Shown in pieces: positions 45,241-56,589 of a DNA stretch of 64,000 bases; position 1 is the first letter of the stretch, and each line of letters opens with the position of its first letter. The position numbers were made by a program, and so were the translations under genes. The stretch covers positions 434,001 to 498,000 of the forward strand of contig JACKQL020000029.1 of assembly GCA_018296165.2 (NCBI GenBank), given 5' to 3'. The DNA comes from Termitomyces sp. T153. Taxonomy: Eukaryota > Basidiomycota > Agaricomycetes > Agaricales > Lyophyllaceae. The notes below the pieces were generated by a model that was not told the DNA's origin, did not search any database, and worked only from the letters and a program-made list of their open reading frames with translations.

Positions 45241-46099
45241 GGATGTGTAACGGAGTAGCAGTAGCTAGATCCAGAGTGGTGGCAAGGTCTTTTGGAAGGG
45301 TTGGGCATCATTGGTTGGGGTACCATGGACCTTTATATTGATTCTGGGGTATGTTGGGGGGCAGCCATCACAATTTGCTCAAGGATGACTAAGGCAGAGG
45401 TGCATTGTCTTCACTTTCTTGGTTGCCATTGAGAGCCAAAGGGTTTTGGGTTGCTCTAAAGGTGCTAGTGCCAGGGTCCAAGATGTCAGAGTCTGAGATG
45501 GACTGGAGATGGAGGGAGATAGTGGCCACTAGATTTGCTTTGGGGCTGGGAAATCACATGGTGAGGTCTTTCCAATCAATATTGGGGTTGATGTCCTGCA
45601 GCCACAGAAGTTTGAGAACAATTAGAGTTGAGGGGGGAAGCTGGGTGACAAGAAGCCAAGCCTGGAATTTTAAGTCATTGTCAAGGGTGAGGGCATTGTT
45701 GTGATATTGAGTAATTCCTGCTATAGTGGGGCTTCCATTGAAGAGTTGGAGCTTGAGGAGTTTGTCAAAGTTATTGTGTCAGAAGTCAAGCTGGTTGCTG
45801 ACACATGTGCCAGAGGTGCCATTGTCAACAAGAGTGGAGAGGACTATGGGTGAGCTGTCAAGTGAGACATTGATGATAAATGACTATGCAAACTTTGAGT
45901 GGAGCTGTGGGGGGGTCCAGAGTTGGTCAGTCATACTCTTAGAGTTCTTGGAGGGTGGTGAGACATCAAAGGGTACTAGTCTAGAGTTGGTCAGGTTGTC
46001 CCAGTCAAGGTGGAGAGTGAGGCTGGGCCAGTCAATGCAGGGATTAGAGGAGCAGAGCTATAAGAAGCCTAAGACAATGGGAGTGGAGAGGTGTAATTT

Positions 46100-46505
46100 T
46101 GTGACAAGTAATCAGAGTTCTTGCCATCATCCATTGGCAAAGGTCACAGTCATTTCCACACAGTGTGTGATATCTCCAACAGAGGTGGAGTTACTGTCAA
46201 AGAGATTAAGGAGGATTGGAGTGGGGAGACATTGGAGGCATTGAAGAGCAAGCACTGCTAGGGATTCATTGATGAAGTTATCTGTGGCACTACTGTTGAC
46301 CAATGTGGGGATGGAGTTGTTGGAGAAGGGGAGAGTGGTGCAGAGGAGGAGGGTGGTGGAGGTGTGGGAAGGGATGTGTGCTGGGAGGTTGTCCAGGGTG
46401 AGTACCATTACATGGAGGAGTGTGGCTAGAGTGGAGAAGACATTGGGGTCTGGTCCATGGTCTAGCGCATCTTTGAGACCTAAACCACTGACTTGTCTCA
46501 TGTAA
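46100..46505 (-). pseudogene. Gypsy B aspartic protease region
   Basis: The minus strand reads TLVNSSATDNFINESLAVLA (about 46320-46265) and VGDITHCVEMTVTFANG. The family has a DSG triad at this place (DSGATDNFI). Here it is NSS, both changes being G-to-A on the coding strand, which abolishes catalysis. The sequence between protease and RT (45240-46100) is decayed coding sequence. Confidence 0.75.
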
Positions 46506-46699
46506 ACTGATAGTTACAGTCTTCCCCATTAATAGTTCATATGGTGTGTCTCATCACCTGGTGTTTAGAGTAACTACTAATAAAATGTCCCTGCTCATCA
46601 TATAGGATGCATGTGCCCTCCTTCCATTGTTTCTCCTAAGTTTCTTCTAGTATGTCAATCTAGGGCCTATTCTAAATCTTGTTTGTGCATAGAGCTTCT

Positions 46700-49600
46700 T
46701 GGTCATCAGCAGAGTCTAGAGCATTGTCAAGGTCATTGGAGTTGGCATCCAGGGGTTCTGGAGTCTCATGGAGGTTGGCAGCATTGAGTTGGGCAGGGGA
46801 GTGCTGTCCCAGAGGTTGATTGGCACTGGTAGGTTCTTGGCTCAAGGAGAAACAGGGTGCAAGGTTGGCAGAGTTAGTGGGGATTGAGGGTCAGTTGCCA
46901 TTGGTTGCTCTGGCCTGCCAGTGGTATTGCCAGAGGTGTTCCACTTGGTCTGTGGTACTGTGTTCTTGCTCTGGTCTTTCTAGTAATGTTGGTCAATCTG
47001 TGTGATGCATGCCTTGTACCTGTCATATGTAGTTTGCTTGGGTGCAAGGTAGAGGATATCCTTGATTCATTGAGGCAGGGCATAGCAGAGGGCAAATCAG
47101 AGAGCATTGTAATTCCACCCTGTTTTGTAGGCCTCCTGTTCAAATTGTATGATGAAGGTCATGAAGCATTTGTTATTGCACATTCAGAGGTTGAAGAGAT
47201 TCTCCTCTGCTTTCACTACAGTATCAAAGATGCCAAACTTACTGGAGAATTCCTGGATTAAGGCAAGCCAATTGGAGAGCATAGTATTGTTGAGATCAAA
47301 CCAGAGTAGTGCCATATAGTGGTCAAAGGCAATGCCCTGCAAATATGATGTAGCAAAGGCTACTTGTGAGCTCTTAAGCTGGAAGGTAATAGGCTTAGCA
47401 TTGCAAGTATTGTCCTGAGTGTTTTGAGTTTGGGGCAGGGGTCCAGCATTGTAGTAATAGTAGTAATTGTTCCTGTTTCTGTGCTAAGGGGGGAAGTTGT
47501 CCATGGCCAGGCCCCATTCTCCAGGAGGTCTGCCATTGGAAGGCATGCTACTGGAGGGTTGGCCCACATTGCCTGGAAGAGGCTCTGGGGCCCATCAAGG
47601 GGAGGGGGTCCTCCAGGGATGGGGGGTCCAAAGTAATTAGTGTTAGCAGGGGGGTTGGGCATCATAACAGGCAGGAAGTAAGGAAGGATGATGGGAAAAG
47701 GGGGTCAGAGTGCCCCAGGGCCCATAGGTTGCCTCAGAGGAATTGGAGCATTCTGGCAGGGTGGAGGGGTGTTAACATGGGGGGTGTGGAGGTTGGAGTG
47801 AGGAGGTCTGTCTTAGGGAGGGCTATTGCACAGAGCGATCTTATTGGCAGAGTTGCCAGGCTTGTCAATGTAGGAGAAGGTTTGGTTATTATCATTAATG
47901 CATGAGGGTGGCTGTTGGGTATGGGGCTTGGGGACAGCAGGTTGGTCCCATGTACAGAAGGTGTTGGGGACGGAGTTTGCCCAAGAACAAGTGGAGAGGG
48001 CTATGGTGTGAGCAGTGGGTTGGTCAAACAATCCCCCCACAGGATTGAGGTTTCTTAAGATACTGGATGCCATATTAAGCTCTTTCTGCTGGCAGAGAAA
48101 GGGAGGTGGGGCTTTGCTTTGTGTTCTGATGGGTTCCTTGTATTGCACATGGAAGGAGCAGAAGGAGTCCAGAGGGTCTTTGAATGGACAGGAGTTTAGA
48201 CTGGTGTGGATTTCTTTGACTAAGGCACAGAGCTCATTTTGTAAATTGGCATTGATTCCCAGGGTGCTTTGCATGGTTTTGGGGAGGTTTTCCTGCAAGT
48301 AATGTTTGTGGAAGTCAAGGAGCCAATCTGCCCAAACCTCCAGAGTTGCAGGGTGCTAGAGTAGCCTAAGTTAATGAGAAGGGTGTGGGCATGCCTTGAA
48401 TACTCTGTGAGGGAGACAGAGAAAGCAGAGGACTTTGTTGCACTGCTGGGCATAGGCTTTGACCTGTTGCTATCTGGGGAAAGGAAGGATTTGAGCAGGA
48501 AATGGCAATCAAGGAGGGGAATAATTATCTGGGTGCTCTGGAGGGGCTGGGACTGCAGTGGGAACTGGGTATATATAGTAGTGAGCAGGTGGAAGGTAGG
48601 CAGGGTTGGGGGATGCTGCAGAGAATCCTCTGTGGTACAGCCAGGGGTAGTTGCCATCACCAGCAGCTTAGAGGTATTCCCTGGCTGATGGAGGGATTGA
48701 TTGACCAGTTTTTATTATTTCAAGACCTATTTTTGTACATGAGACTCCCTCTTGACCATAGTGTCCTAGGTCCTGCAGTATGTAATGGGGGTGGTAATTA
48801 TGGACACTCCGGCTAGTTCTCCGGCCTGATCCCTTTTCAGCTGATGCCAGTTATGCGTCATAGCCACTTTACTACAATTTGACTTTGTCAGAGTTCATAC
48901 TACTTCCCACGCTAAATCCCACACCATCTGCCACTAATGTGCCGTCCCAATTTCTAAACCCAGCTGTACTCGGCAGGGCTTACTGTGTGCACGCTGGTAT
49001 TGTCCCTCGTGAGGTGCTCAGCCAGCTCATAGCCTCCCACTCCCACACACTCAGCAAGGGTCTCACGACTAAACCCCCCCCCCATGCCCAGACGCTACTT
49101 TTGGAAGATCGATCCCAAGATTTGGAACCCGCAACGGAATAGCCCAGTGTGCCACCCAGTGACAGACATGCTGCACCTTTCGGCTAGGCACCCGATCAAA
49201 CTGGCAGCAGCGGCTTTACCTCACCAGACCATCTGATGGACCACACAGTGCGTCAGCAGCCTGATTGAACTATTGACTCCTATCCTCGCGCCTACCCATG
49301 CCATGACCTGCTTGGTCAGCAAAGACCTAGGCCCTCTCCCAAATCCATCGCACCAGGGAAACTTTCTCTTTTTCTGATCTGTCACGAGCGTGATGGTCAC
49401 CATGCTTCATTGTACCACGTGCTGATTGGTCAGTCCCTTTTGGCCTGCACAAGAAAGCCTCCCTAGTCAACACGTGCAGGCGGTGGCTTCCTGGCGGTGT
49501 TGAAATAACCCACATAGTGTCTAAGGTGTTTTCCACACAGGCGCACTCAGCCAGAGTCGAAACCCTGACCTTGCACTTGCAAGTCAGGTGACCTGCTTGG

Positions 49601-49810
49601 GGACATGCTGGTGCCAGCTGAGCCATCGTGCCTCCGGCTGATGGAGGGAGTATAAAATGCCTAGTTGGGGTCAGGAGTTCAATGGCAGAGAACATACTGA
49701 TCTGCAGGTAGGCCTGAGTAGAACAGAGCATACTGATTTTCAGGGACCAGCTGACCATAGACATTGGTTAGGTAGCCAGCAGGGTTGTACATGAGGTTAT
49801 ATGCAGACAT
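46700..49810 (-). pseudogene. Gypsy B Gag
   Basis: Starts at ATG 49810 (MSAYNLMYNPAGYLTNVYGQ), 20 bases after the primer site. It is interrupted by the SINE (48697-49635) and resumes with QPGNTSKLLVMATTPG at about 48680. A capsid-like region at about 47390-47060 reads VAFATSYLQGIAFDHY, NTMLSNWLALIQEFSSKFGI and FIIQFEQEAYKTGWNYNAL, typical of a retrotransposon Gag. Several stops and shifts occur. Removing the SINE with one copy of its duplication keeps the frame across the site. Confidence 0.7.
48697..49635 (-). mobile_element. tRNA-derived SINE, 0.94 kb, in gypsy B gag
   Basis: Flanked by a perfect 14-bp duplication GGCTGATGGAGGGA (48683-48696 and 49636-49649). The minus-strand head contains a Pol III A box TGGCTCAGCTGGC (49625-49613) and a B box close to consensus, GTTTCGACTCT (49563-49553). 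The head can form a tRNA-like acceptor stem (AGGCACG with TGCGCCT, six of seven pairs). The 3' end (48697-48800) is AT-rich, with AATAATAAAAACTGG. No protein is encoded. It is rich in CpG, unlike the CpG-poor host element, so it is much younger. The length is unusual for a SINE. Confidence 0.75.
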
Positions 49811-49829
49811 CAAGAACAGGGTAAGGGGG

Positions 49830-49842
49830 AGTCTTGATATTA
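49830..49842 (-). promoter_or_regulatory. Self-complementary primer binding site of gypsy B
   Basis: The minus strand reads TAATATCAAGACT immediately after the 5' LTR. Twelve bases (AATATCAAGACT) are the exact reverse complement of AGTCTTGATATT in the LTR (minus strand, 50414-50403). This is the same arrangement as in element C, kept although the two elements differ elsewhere. Confidence 0.75.
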
Positions 49843-50897
49843 TGTCAGGTTCTGCTGACTATGGGGGCTCAGCTACACTGGACAAGTCCTTACTAGGTGG
49901 ATGTGATATCCTGCACTTATAACCTAGCATTCCAGGGTTGGCATGGACTAGTGGAACTTGCAAGGAGAAGCTAAGGAAAGCAGTCCAAGCAAGTCCAGAG
50001 TGGTCCAGAGAAGTCTAAGACCAAGTATATTAAATGTTGGGCTTGGGCAGGCATCAGAAACAAGTTCATAGGCATGCAAATAGATTGCAGGGTAAGCAGA
50101 GGCTTTACAAATAATGGAAGCAGAGCCAGAGTTTGATGGAGGATTGATCAAGGCTGATGGGTTGTGGAACTGAGCAAAGGGTGAGGTCCAGAGTTGTTGT
50201 AGGAATGTTTGAAGGCTGTAGTGCATGCATGGAGTTTGTAATAACATCACAGATAAAAGGGACTTAGAGCAACAAAGGAAAAAAGACAGTTGAGGCAAGA
50301 TGGAGACAAGACAAGATAGAACTGAGGAAAGGAAATAGATTTGAGACTAAAAAATAGAGATGGAAACAAAAGAAACACGAGACACAAGTAACCAGTTAAT
50401 GCAATATCAAGACTGGAGTATGAGGTGCTACTCTACAACTTATATACTGACTACTGGAGAGCCCTGGGGGATAGCAGGTGTGGCAGTAGGGCTCAACAGA
50501 GCCATGTAGAGTTGATGGGTGTCAGTTGCAATCAGGGAGCAGGCCACAGCAATATTCTGATGGGATCAGTTGAGGACGTGGGCCATTCCAGGGTTGTTGT
50601 AATGCTCCAGGGCTGATTGAGCAAACTAGGGAGATGAGTTAGTGACATATGCCAGAGTTAGAAACAATGAAAAGGGTCCCAGAAGCTCAGGAGAGTCGAG
50701 GGAAGCATTGACAGCTGTGGAGAAGGCATCGGAGTTAGCCAGGGGGCTGTCAGAGTTTGCCAGAGAAGTGTTGGAGTTACCCAGAGTGGGCACAGAGGGT
50801 GAACAAGGGTTGGGGGAGTTTGATGGGGTGTTGGGGGGGCTTGGAGAAGTGAGCAGGTTGGGAACAAGGTTGGGGGTCCAGGGAGCAGGTCATGACA
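49843..50897 (-). repeat. 5' LTR of gypsy B
   Basis: In plus view it runs from TGTCAGGTTC to GGTCATGACA; 1055 bp. It contains TATATACTG/TATA-like sequence near 50440 and AATATCAAGACT at 50403-50414, the complement of the R-region start motif. Similar over its whole length to 29995-31044. Confidence 0.85.
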
Positions 50898-51100
50898 ATC
50901 CTCCCATTTTAGGAGGGCTAATGGTCAATGTCTCTAGTTTGTGCATGGCATAATTTTACCATGCATTTGTGAATTTCTTGGACATGAATCTGGCTAGCCA
51001 ACACTTCTGTCAGCTAGGTCCTTGTCTATACATTGCTCCAATGCCTGTCTTTGAAGCATCACATATCAGCCAAATAAGATCCTCAAGATTGGCTGTATGA
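50898..51100 (-). pseudogene. Gypsy A RNase H, upstream part
   Basis: The minus strand reads NLEDLIWLICDASKTGIGAM, then WLARFMSKKFTNAW and NYAMHKLETL, with the catalytic Asp of CDASKTG kept. It continues at 29994 after gypsy B. The reverse transcriptase that should lie to the right is missing: Helitron sequence begins at about 51101. Confidence 0.8.
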
Positions 51101-52990
51101 TAGGTGTTTCAGCACAGATCTGCTCGACCATGTCAAAACACTGCTGGTGGATGGGGTGCCAATAGAATAGCAGCCCATTCCACCACCTATCAGAGCTTTC
51201 CAACCAAGTTTGTCTATGAAGCTTCCACAAGGACTTGGAGAGGTAAAGAGGAACAGCTATTGGAAGAATGTACTATGCTTCACCCAAACAGGGAGAAAGG
51301 TTCTACCTCAGGATGCTCCTGACAGTTGTGACCAATGCAACATCATGGGCTGATCTCAGAACAGTCAATGGCCACACCTATTATACTTACAAGGAGGCAT
51401 GCAAGGCTCTTGGTTTTTTGGAAGATGATGCAGAATGGAGGCAATGTCTTGCTGAAGCTGCTTCAATCCAATCAGGATTAGCTCTCAGACAGCTCTTTTG
51501 CACTATCCTATTCCACTGTGCTCCAACACTCCAGATTCTCTATGGGATGAATTCAAGCACTCCATTTGTGATGATCTTCAACACAGACTAGAAAATAGAT
51601 GGTAGTACACAGGCAGAGTCTTTACTGATCAAGATATTTATGACTATGGCTTCTATCTCATTAATGACAATTTGAGGAATTTTGGCAAAACTCTTGAATA
51701 CTTTTCCAATATGCCAGAATCTCAACAAGTTTGGAATGTAATGTCAGGTAATTTGGCCTATACAAAGAAGCTGGGTTCAATACTGATCAAACAATTTCAG
51801 AGAATAGACTCCTGCAAGAAGAAAGTAGCTATGATGCTGAGGAGTTGAAGAGAAGAGTAGATGAAAACAAGGCCAAGTTAAATGGCTAAACAACTAAAGA
51901 CCTTCAATGCTGTTATGGACTAGTGAACAACAATTTAGGAAAGATGCTATTCATTCACAGTGCAGGTGGGTGTGGCAAAACATTTGTCTGGAATACTCTG
52001 GCTTCTGCTCTTTATTCCAATGGAGATGTGGCATTATGTGTAGTATCATCTGGAATTGCTGCCTTATTGCTAGAGGGTGGTAGAACTGCTCATTCAAGGT
52101 TCAAAATCCCCATTCCTGCCTTAGATACATCCATTGCCAATATCAAGAGAGGTACCCATTTATCTCAACTCTTGCTCCATACTAAAGTTGTCATCTGGGA
52201 TGAAAGTCCCAATGCAACACAAAAATGCCATTGACTCTGTTAATCATGGGTTCAGAGATATCATGTTAGACAAGGATGTTCCCTTTGGTAGAGTGACTGT
52301 GGTGTTTGGAGGGGACCACTCTCTTCCAGTCATTCAATAAGGCCTCAGGCAACAGATGATTGCTGCTCCACTCAAAAGAGGGAGCTTCTGGGATCAGATT
52401 CAAGTCCACTACTTGGTTTAAAATGTGAGATTAGATCAAACTCCTGATAACATTGTTCATGCAGCTTGGCTATTAGATGTTGGTGCTGAGAAAAAATTTG
52501 GGCCTGGAGAAATGGTAAGACAATTCTCTTTGGCAAGAACTCTGATGTAGAGGATATCAATTCAGAAGTTCTGCAGAGATGTCCAGAAAAAGAGAAAATC
52601 TTGCAAAGTGCAGATTCTATTAGGTCTGATCATAGAAATGCTGATGGCCTTGCATTATATCCCATAGAATATCTCAACTCTTTGAGAGCCCATGGTTTGC
52701 CTTCAGCTAGATTGGTTTTGAAGATTGGTGTTCCTGTCATGCTCCTCAGGAATCTGGATACAACTCAAGGACTTTGTAATGGGACAAGAATGATTGTCAC
52801 TCACATTAGCCCCAGAGTCCTTAGATGTTGGATCATCAGTGATTGGACCTTTATTCACCAGTTTTTGCACATGGTCAACTTTATGTTGCACTTTCTCAAT
52901 GTACATCAGGAGATCATTTCAAGGTGATTTTGTCACTAGGAAATACATCACAAAGAATAGCAAATGTTGTCTATCAATAAATCCTCAATG
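51101..52990 (+). pseudogene. Helitron Rep-helicase fragment (PIF1-type helicase)
   Basis: Plus-strand pieces follow a Helitron helicase: RTWR, then RFYLRMLLTVVTNATSWADL and HTYYTYKEACKALGFLEDDA (51300-51440); a Walker A motif HSAGGCGKTFVWNTL (51954-51998); SSGIAALLLEGGRTAHSRFK; a Walker B motif VVIWDESP (52190-52213); VVFGGDHSLPVI; and RNLDTTQGLCNGTRMIVTHI (52749-52808). In the family VFGGD is followed by a Phe-Arg-Gln block, which is shortened here. The Rep endonuclease half is absent, and stops occur at 51589, 51886 and 52338. No Helitron terminus could be fixed. Confidence 0.8.
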
Positions 52991-54711
52991 ATTTACAAAT
53001 GTAAGTGTGTAACTTTGAATAAATTTATGTCTTATTGCTAACTTTGATTATCTTCAGAATCTAATGTATATAGCTAGATATTGTAGTTTTTGTTGATGAG
53101 AATATAAGGTCTCAACATCAAATTGTATGATCTGATCAAAAACCTAACCAAATGAAATGAGGTTGGGTCTGGGTCTCAACATTGAATTGAATATCCAAAC
53201 AAAGTAAGGTTGGGTCTAGGTCTCAACATTGAATTGAATAACAAAGACCTAACCAAATGAAGTGAGGTTAGGCCTGGGACTTAGCAAGAGCTACAGGCTC
53301 ATGCCAAAGGCATGGTCCATAGCTCATTCTTATTATATATTATAGGTTGTTGGTTCAATTCCTGCTGTAGTACATTTTTAACCCTATGAATGCATTATTT
53401 GTCTCAAGCTTCATGCCTTTAGAATTACAACAAATATTGCATTACCATTGCTATAATTATAGTAAATGCTGTATTACTTTGTCAGGATCAGGTGATTGAA
53501 TTGTAATCAGGCAGTAGTGTGTGTGATTGAGACACTCATCTCTCAACTGTGCACTCAATAGTTATCCTCATAATTTTCATTTCCTGCCCTCCCTCTGTTA
53601 TCCAGTTCTTTTCTTTCATTTCCTTCAATGCTCACACTGTGGTTCCCTCCCCCTCTCAAAGCTGAGCATTGGAGCTACTCTCTGTGTACCAAGTCACCTG
53701 GTTCTCATCATGGTGTGCTGCCCATTTGAACAACTTCTATACCTATCTTCTTAAGTGCATGAGATCACATAGCTTATGCCTTAACCTAATACTAGCTCTC
53801 TGATCTCCTGTTTTGGATGCAGATTATATTTTTACAAAAATTCTAGTGCCAACCCTCCACTGGCCTAGGGATCAGTAGCTCCAACAAAATAAATAATGCA
53901 GAATATCACTTGTGATGCATTGAGCCCACAACAAACTTTTGACTTATTTACATGTTGTAAGTATCATTCCTTCTTTAATTATGTCTGTTACCCATTCAAT
54001 ATCAAACATTCAAAATGTTCAGCATCACATCCAATCTACATACTTTAAGCCTGGGATTGGACTCAAGCACAGACAGGCCAGTCCTTGTTGAGGACTTGAG
54101 GCTTGGCTCAAAGTTTTAGAAGGCCCTAGGCCTCCTGAGCTAGGCCTTGCAAAATCACTACAAATGAGTTGCACAAACATGTTTGAAGCAAGGATGGAAA
54201 AACCCCACTGTGCAATTACAACTGGACATATGTTCAATACAAGACCTGAGCTACATCAAGGTACTGGCTCGAGAGCATTCAACTCTCATTTTCTAATGGC
54301 ACTTTAGAGATGCAATACCAGGCCTCTTCCATAGGCAAGCTCACCTGCCTGAAATTCAAATATTAGGCCTGACTACCATACCAGCCACTTACAATCACAG
54401 AGTAGTGAAGCATGAAATAAGATCTGACTTCAAGCCATATAGTTGTGTTATCACTTGGAGTCTTCAGCAGACTTCAATATACAAAACACATACATGAGAA
54501 AGTGCAATGACCATCAAAGATTTGGAACACTGCTGGCACTGAAACTTGGTTCTATTGTAAAAATGGAGAAAGAAACCTGTCACCCTATTTCTTTGACAGA
54601 TTCTTCCTTTGAAAAAAGGCTTTTTCCTTTGTTTAGAGCCTTTTTCAATTCAAAATATACTGTCCAGAAATGGTATAATTGGTATCCTTCTCAGCATTTC
54701 CTTGAGAAACA
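52991..54711. other. Unannotated repeat border
   Basis: CpG-poor, no gene recognised. At 53105-53260 the block GGTCTCAACATTGAATTGAA occurs twice exactly and once in variant form, with a partly repeated ACCTAACCAAATGAA(A/G)TGAGGTT. A small hairpin CATGCC-AAA-GGCATG lies at about 53302-53316. These could belong to a Helitron 3' end, but no clear CTRR end was found. A 112-codon plus frame (54443-54781) is not recognised. Confidence 0.4.
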
Positions 54712-54990
54712 CTATTGGCTGCCAGCAGTGAAATCAGGTGCATTGCAAAAGGCAGGATGCATCTGCAATATGTCTCGATAGACTATCTGAACATTACCCG
54801 GGTGCAGAAAATGCACAAGTTTATGTGTTCTGGAGAGCTGAGACAATACAATTGCATGCACTAACACCTTTGTGAGCTGATCAAAGTCAACATCCATCAG
54901 CTCCACCACAGCATCCGCAGGACCAACAGAGTGCTCATCGTCATCGTAAATTGGAGCCAGCCCAGACAAAAGGTGTTGTATGCTCCCCAT
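54712..54990 (-). CDS. Hypothetical short protein (perhaps a truncated gene end)
   Basis: The minus-strand frame of 92 codons starts MGSIQHLLSGLAPIYDDDEH and includes AVVELMDVDFDQLTKVLVHA. CpG returns in its 5' half (54900-54990), which looks genic, while the 3' half is repeat-like. It faces away from the ETF beta gene, with 241 bp between the start codons. It may be the first exon of a gene destroyed by repeats. No family recognised. Confidence 0.3.
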   Translation of the reverse strand: MGSIQHLLSGLAPIYDDDEHSVGPADAVVELMDVDFDQLTKVLVHAIVLSQLSRTHKLVHFLHPGNVQIVYRDILQMHPAFCNAPDFTAGSQ

Positions 54991-55231
54991 GATTCATAGA
55001 ATTCCCCCAACGCCGTCAAATAAACCTTGCGTATCATGGACTGGATTTGAAGCAGCAATAGACGTATGACCATCCTGTTGCCTTTATCTGACCTAATTTT
55101 GCTGATAATTTGGTTGCGAACTGCTCCTGGCCAGCCATCGCGCGTTCTAAGGCGAGGATGTCACAGAAATTGTCACGACCACCGTCGTGACCTTATCGGC
55201 ATACGCCGTCTTCCAAGTTGCCGCGACTACG

Positions 55232-56300
55232 ATGAGGCCTTCTGCAGTTCGTCTCCTCAACATTCTAGTCCCTGTAAAACGGTGAGCATACCATTAATCC
55301 CATTTCTTTTGTAGCCTGCTTACGGCGATTGATAGGGCCGTGGACTACTCTGTCAAGATCCGCGTCAACCCCCAACAGACCGGTGTTGACCTCAATGTGA
55401 AGCATTCAATGGTGAGTCTTGCAATCTCATAGAACACAGAGAAAAATATACGACTATGCACTGTTTAGAATCCTTTTGACGAGATTGGTGCGTTTTGTGG
55501 TCTGTCTTGGCTGTGCCAACTCGAACCGTTCGTTTGTAGGGGTGGAAGAGGCTGTTCGTCTACGAGAACGCCATAAAGACCAGGTTAAGTCCATCAAGGC
55601 TGTGACAATAGGCCCACCCAAGGCCATCGAAATCCTCAGGTCCGCCCTTGCGATGGGGGCCGACTCTAGCATCCACGTCGAGATTCCGGAGAATTCACCC
55701 GCACTGGAGCCGCTCGCAGTTGCAAAGACTTTGCGGGAGATTATTAAGCGCCAGAAGGAGGGCGTCGACGTCGTGATACTTGGCAAGCAGGCTATTGATG
55801 ACGATCTTGGAGTGACAGGCCAGATGCTTGCGGGTCTATTAGGCTGGAGTCAGGCGACGTTTGCGAGCAAAGTTGAAATTGACCACGCAAAAAAGGAGGC
55901 ATTGGTGACGCGTGAAATCGATGGTGGGGGTGAGGAAGTAAGGTGCCGCTTGCCAGTAATCATCACGACAGACTTGAGGTGAGTGGTGTCGTGTTACATG
56001 GATGGATAAGGCTCTCAATTTCCTCGCCAGACTGAATGGCAAGTTCAATTTATGGCATGTACAACCATTAGTTATAATTTTGTTAATCCAGAGCCCCGAT
56101 ACGCGTCGTTACCCAACATCATGAAGGCCAAGAAAAAACCTGTGGAGAAATTTACCCCTGAGGATCTTGGAATCGACTATACGCCACGGCTTGAGACGCT
56201 CAAGGTGACGGAGCCGCCCAAACGCGTCGGAGGCAGCAAAGTAGCAAATGTAGATGAACTTGTAACAAAACTAAAAGAGGCTGGCATTACAGTCGCATAG
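55232..56300 (+). CDS. Electron transfer flavoprotein subunit beta
   Basis: Six exons: 55232-55281, 55336-55411, 55469-55487, 55540-55978, 56031-56038, 56092-56300; 801 nt, 266 residues. The protein starts [17 protein letters not shown] and contains the nucleotide-binding-fold region ([35 protein letters not shown]) and the ETF-beta signature [19 protein letters not shown], and ends near the usual length of about 255-265. With ETF alpha it carries FAD and AMP in the mitochondrial matrix and passes electrons from acyl-CoA dehydrogenases to ETF-ubiquinone oxidoreductase. Exons 3 (19 nt) and 5 (8 nt) are microexons; intron 5 starts with GC (GCAAGT) instead of GT. These boundaries are inferred because they give the conserved protein without gaps. 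The gene is intact. Confidence 0.92.
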
Positions 56301-56589
56301 AGTCTTATTGTAATAGAAGCAATACCCTCGAACTCAATTTGAAAGTGAAAGAAAAAGGGATTGTATTGTATCAGAGTCCAGTCTACAGGCTTTTGCTTAT
56401 TAACTACACCGCAGGACAGAGATCATACCTAAGGTTGAATGTGAAGGAGAGGCGGGTACGCAGAAAAAGGGTACAGCGGAGCGAGCATGATAAGAGATTA
56501 TTAAATAGACAGTAACGAAATGTGTGTAAAACAAGGAGAAAGCAGGAATGTTAATCGCTAGACATCGTTGTGCCGTCGAGGGAAACTCC

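Larger units (their letters stand above)
29995..50897 (-). mobile_element. Gypsy B (self-priming family) with nested insertions
   Basis: A complete element on the minus strand: 5' LTR 49843-50897, gag-pol 49810 to about 42200, an antisense accessory gene 40625-42000, then, beyond inserted mitochondrial DNA and element C (31341-40590), the last internal part 31045-31340 and the 3' LTR 29995-31044. The target duplication is AAGAT/AGGAT (plus view ATCTT 29990-29994, ATCCT 50898-50902; one mismatch). Joining the flanks at one copy of it restores RNase H reading of gypsy A (KWEDKLLEYKIHVITDHK), which confirms both edges. Without insertions it is about 10.7 kb. Confidence 0.85.

Noticed and set aside
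48879..49764. Frames inside and beside the SINE
   Set aside because: The SINE has tRNA-like promoter boxes and no protein similarity; the frames cross its edge into gypsy B gag.
53302..53330. Helitron 3' terminal hairpin
   Set aside because: CATGCC-AAA-GGCATG is a good hairpin, but no CTRR end follows within the usual 10-12 bases.
53279..53380. tRNA or SINE-like sequence (TAGCTCATT and GGTTCAATTCC)
   Set aside because: The two Pol III boxes are only about 34 bp apart and no D or acceptor stem forms, so a tRNA or SINE call is not supported.
55066..55314. 82-codon plus frame at the ETF beta start
   Set aside because: It runs in another frame across exon 1 and intron 1 of ETF beta; the conserved protein fixes the frame.
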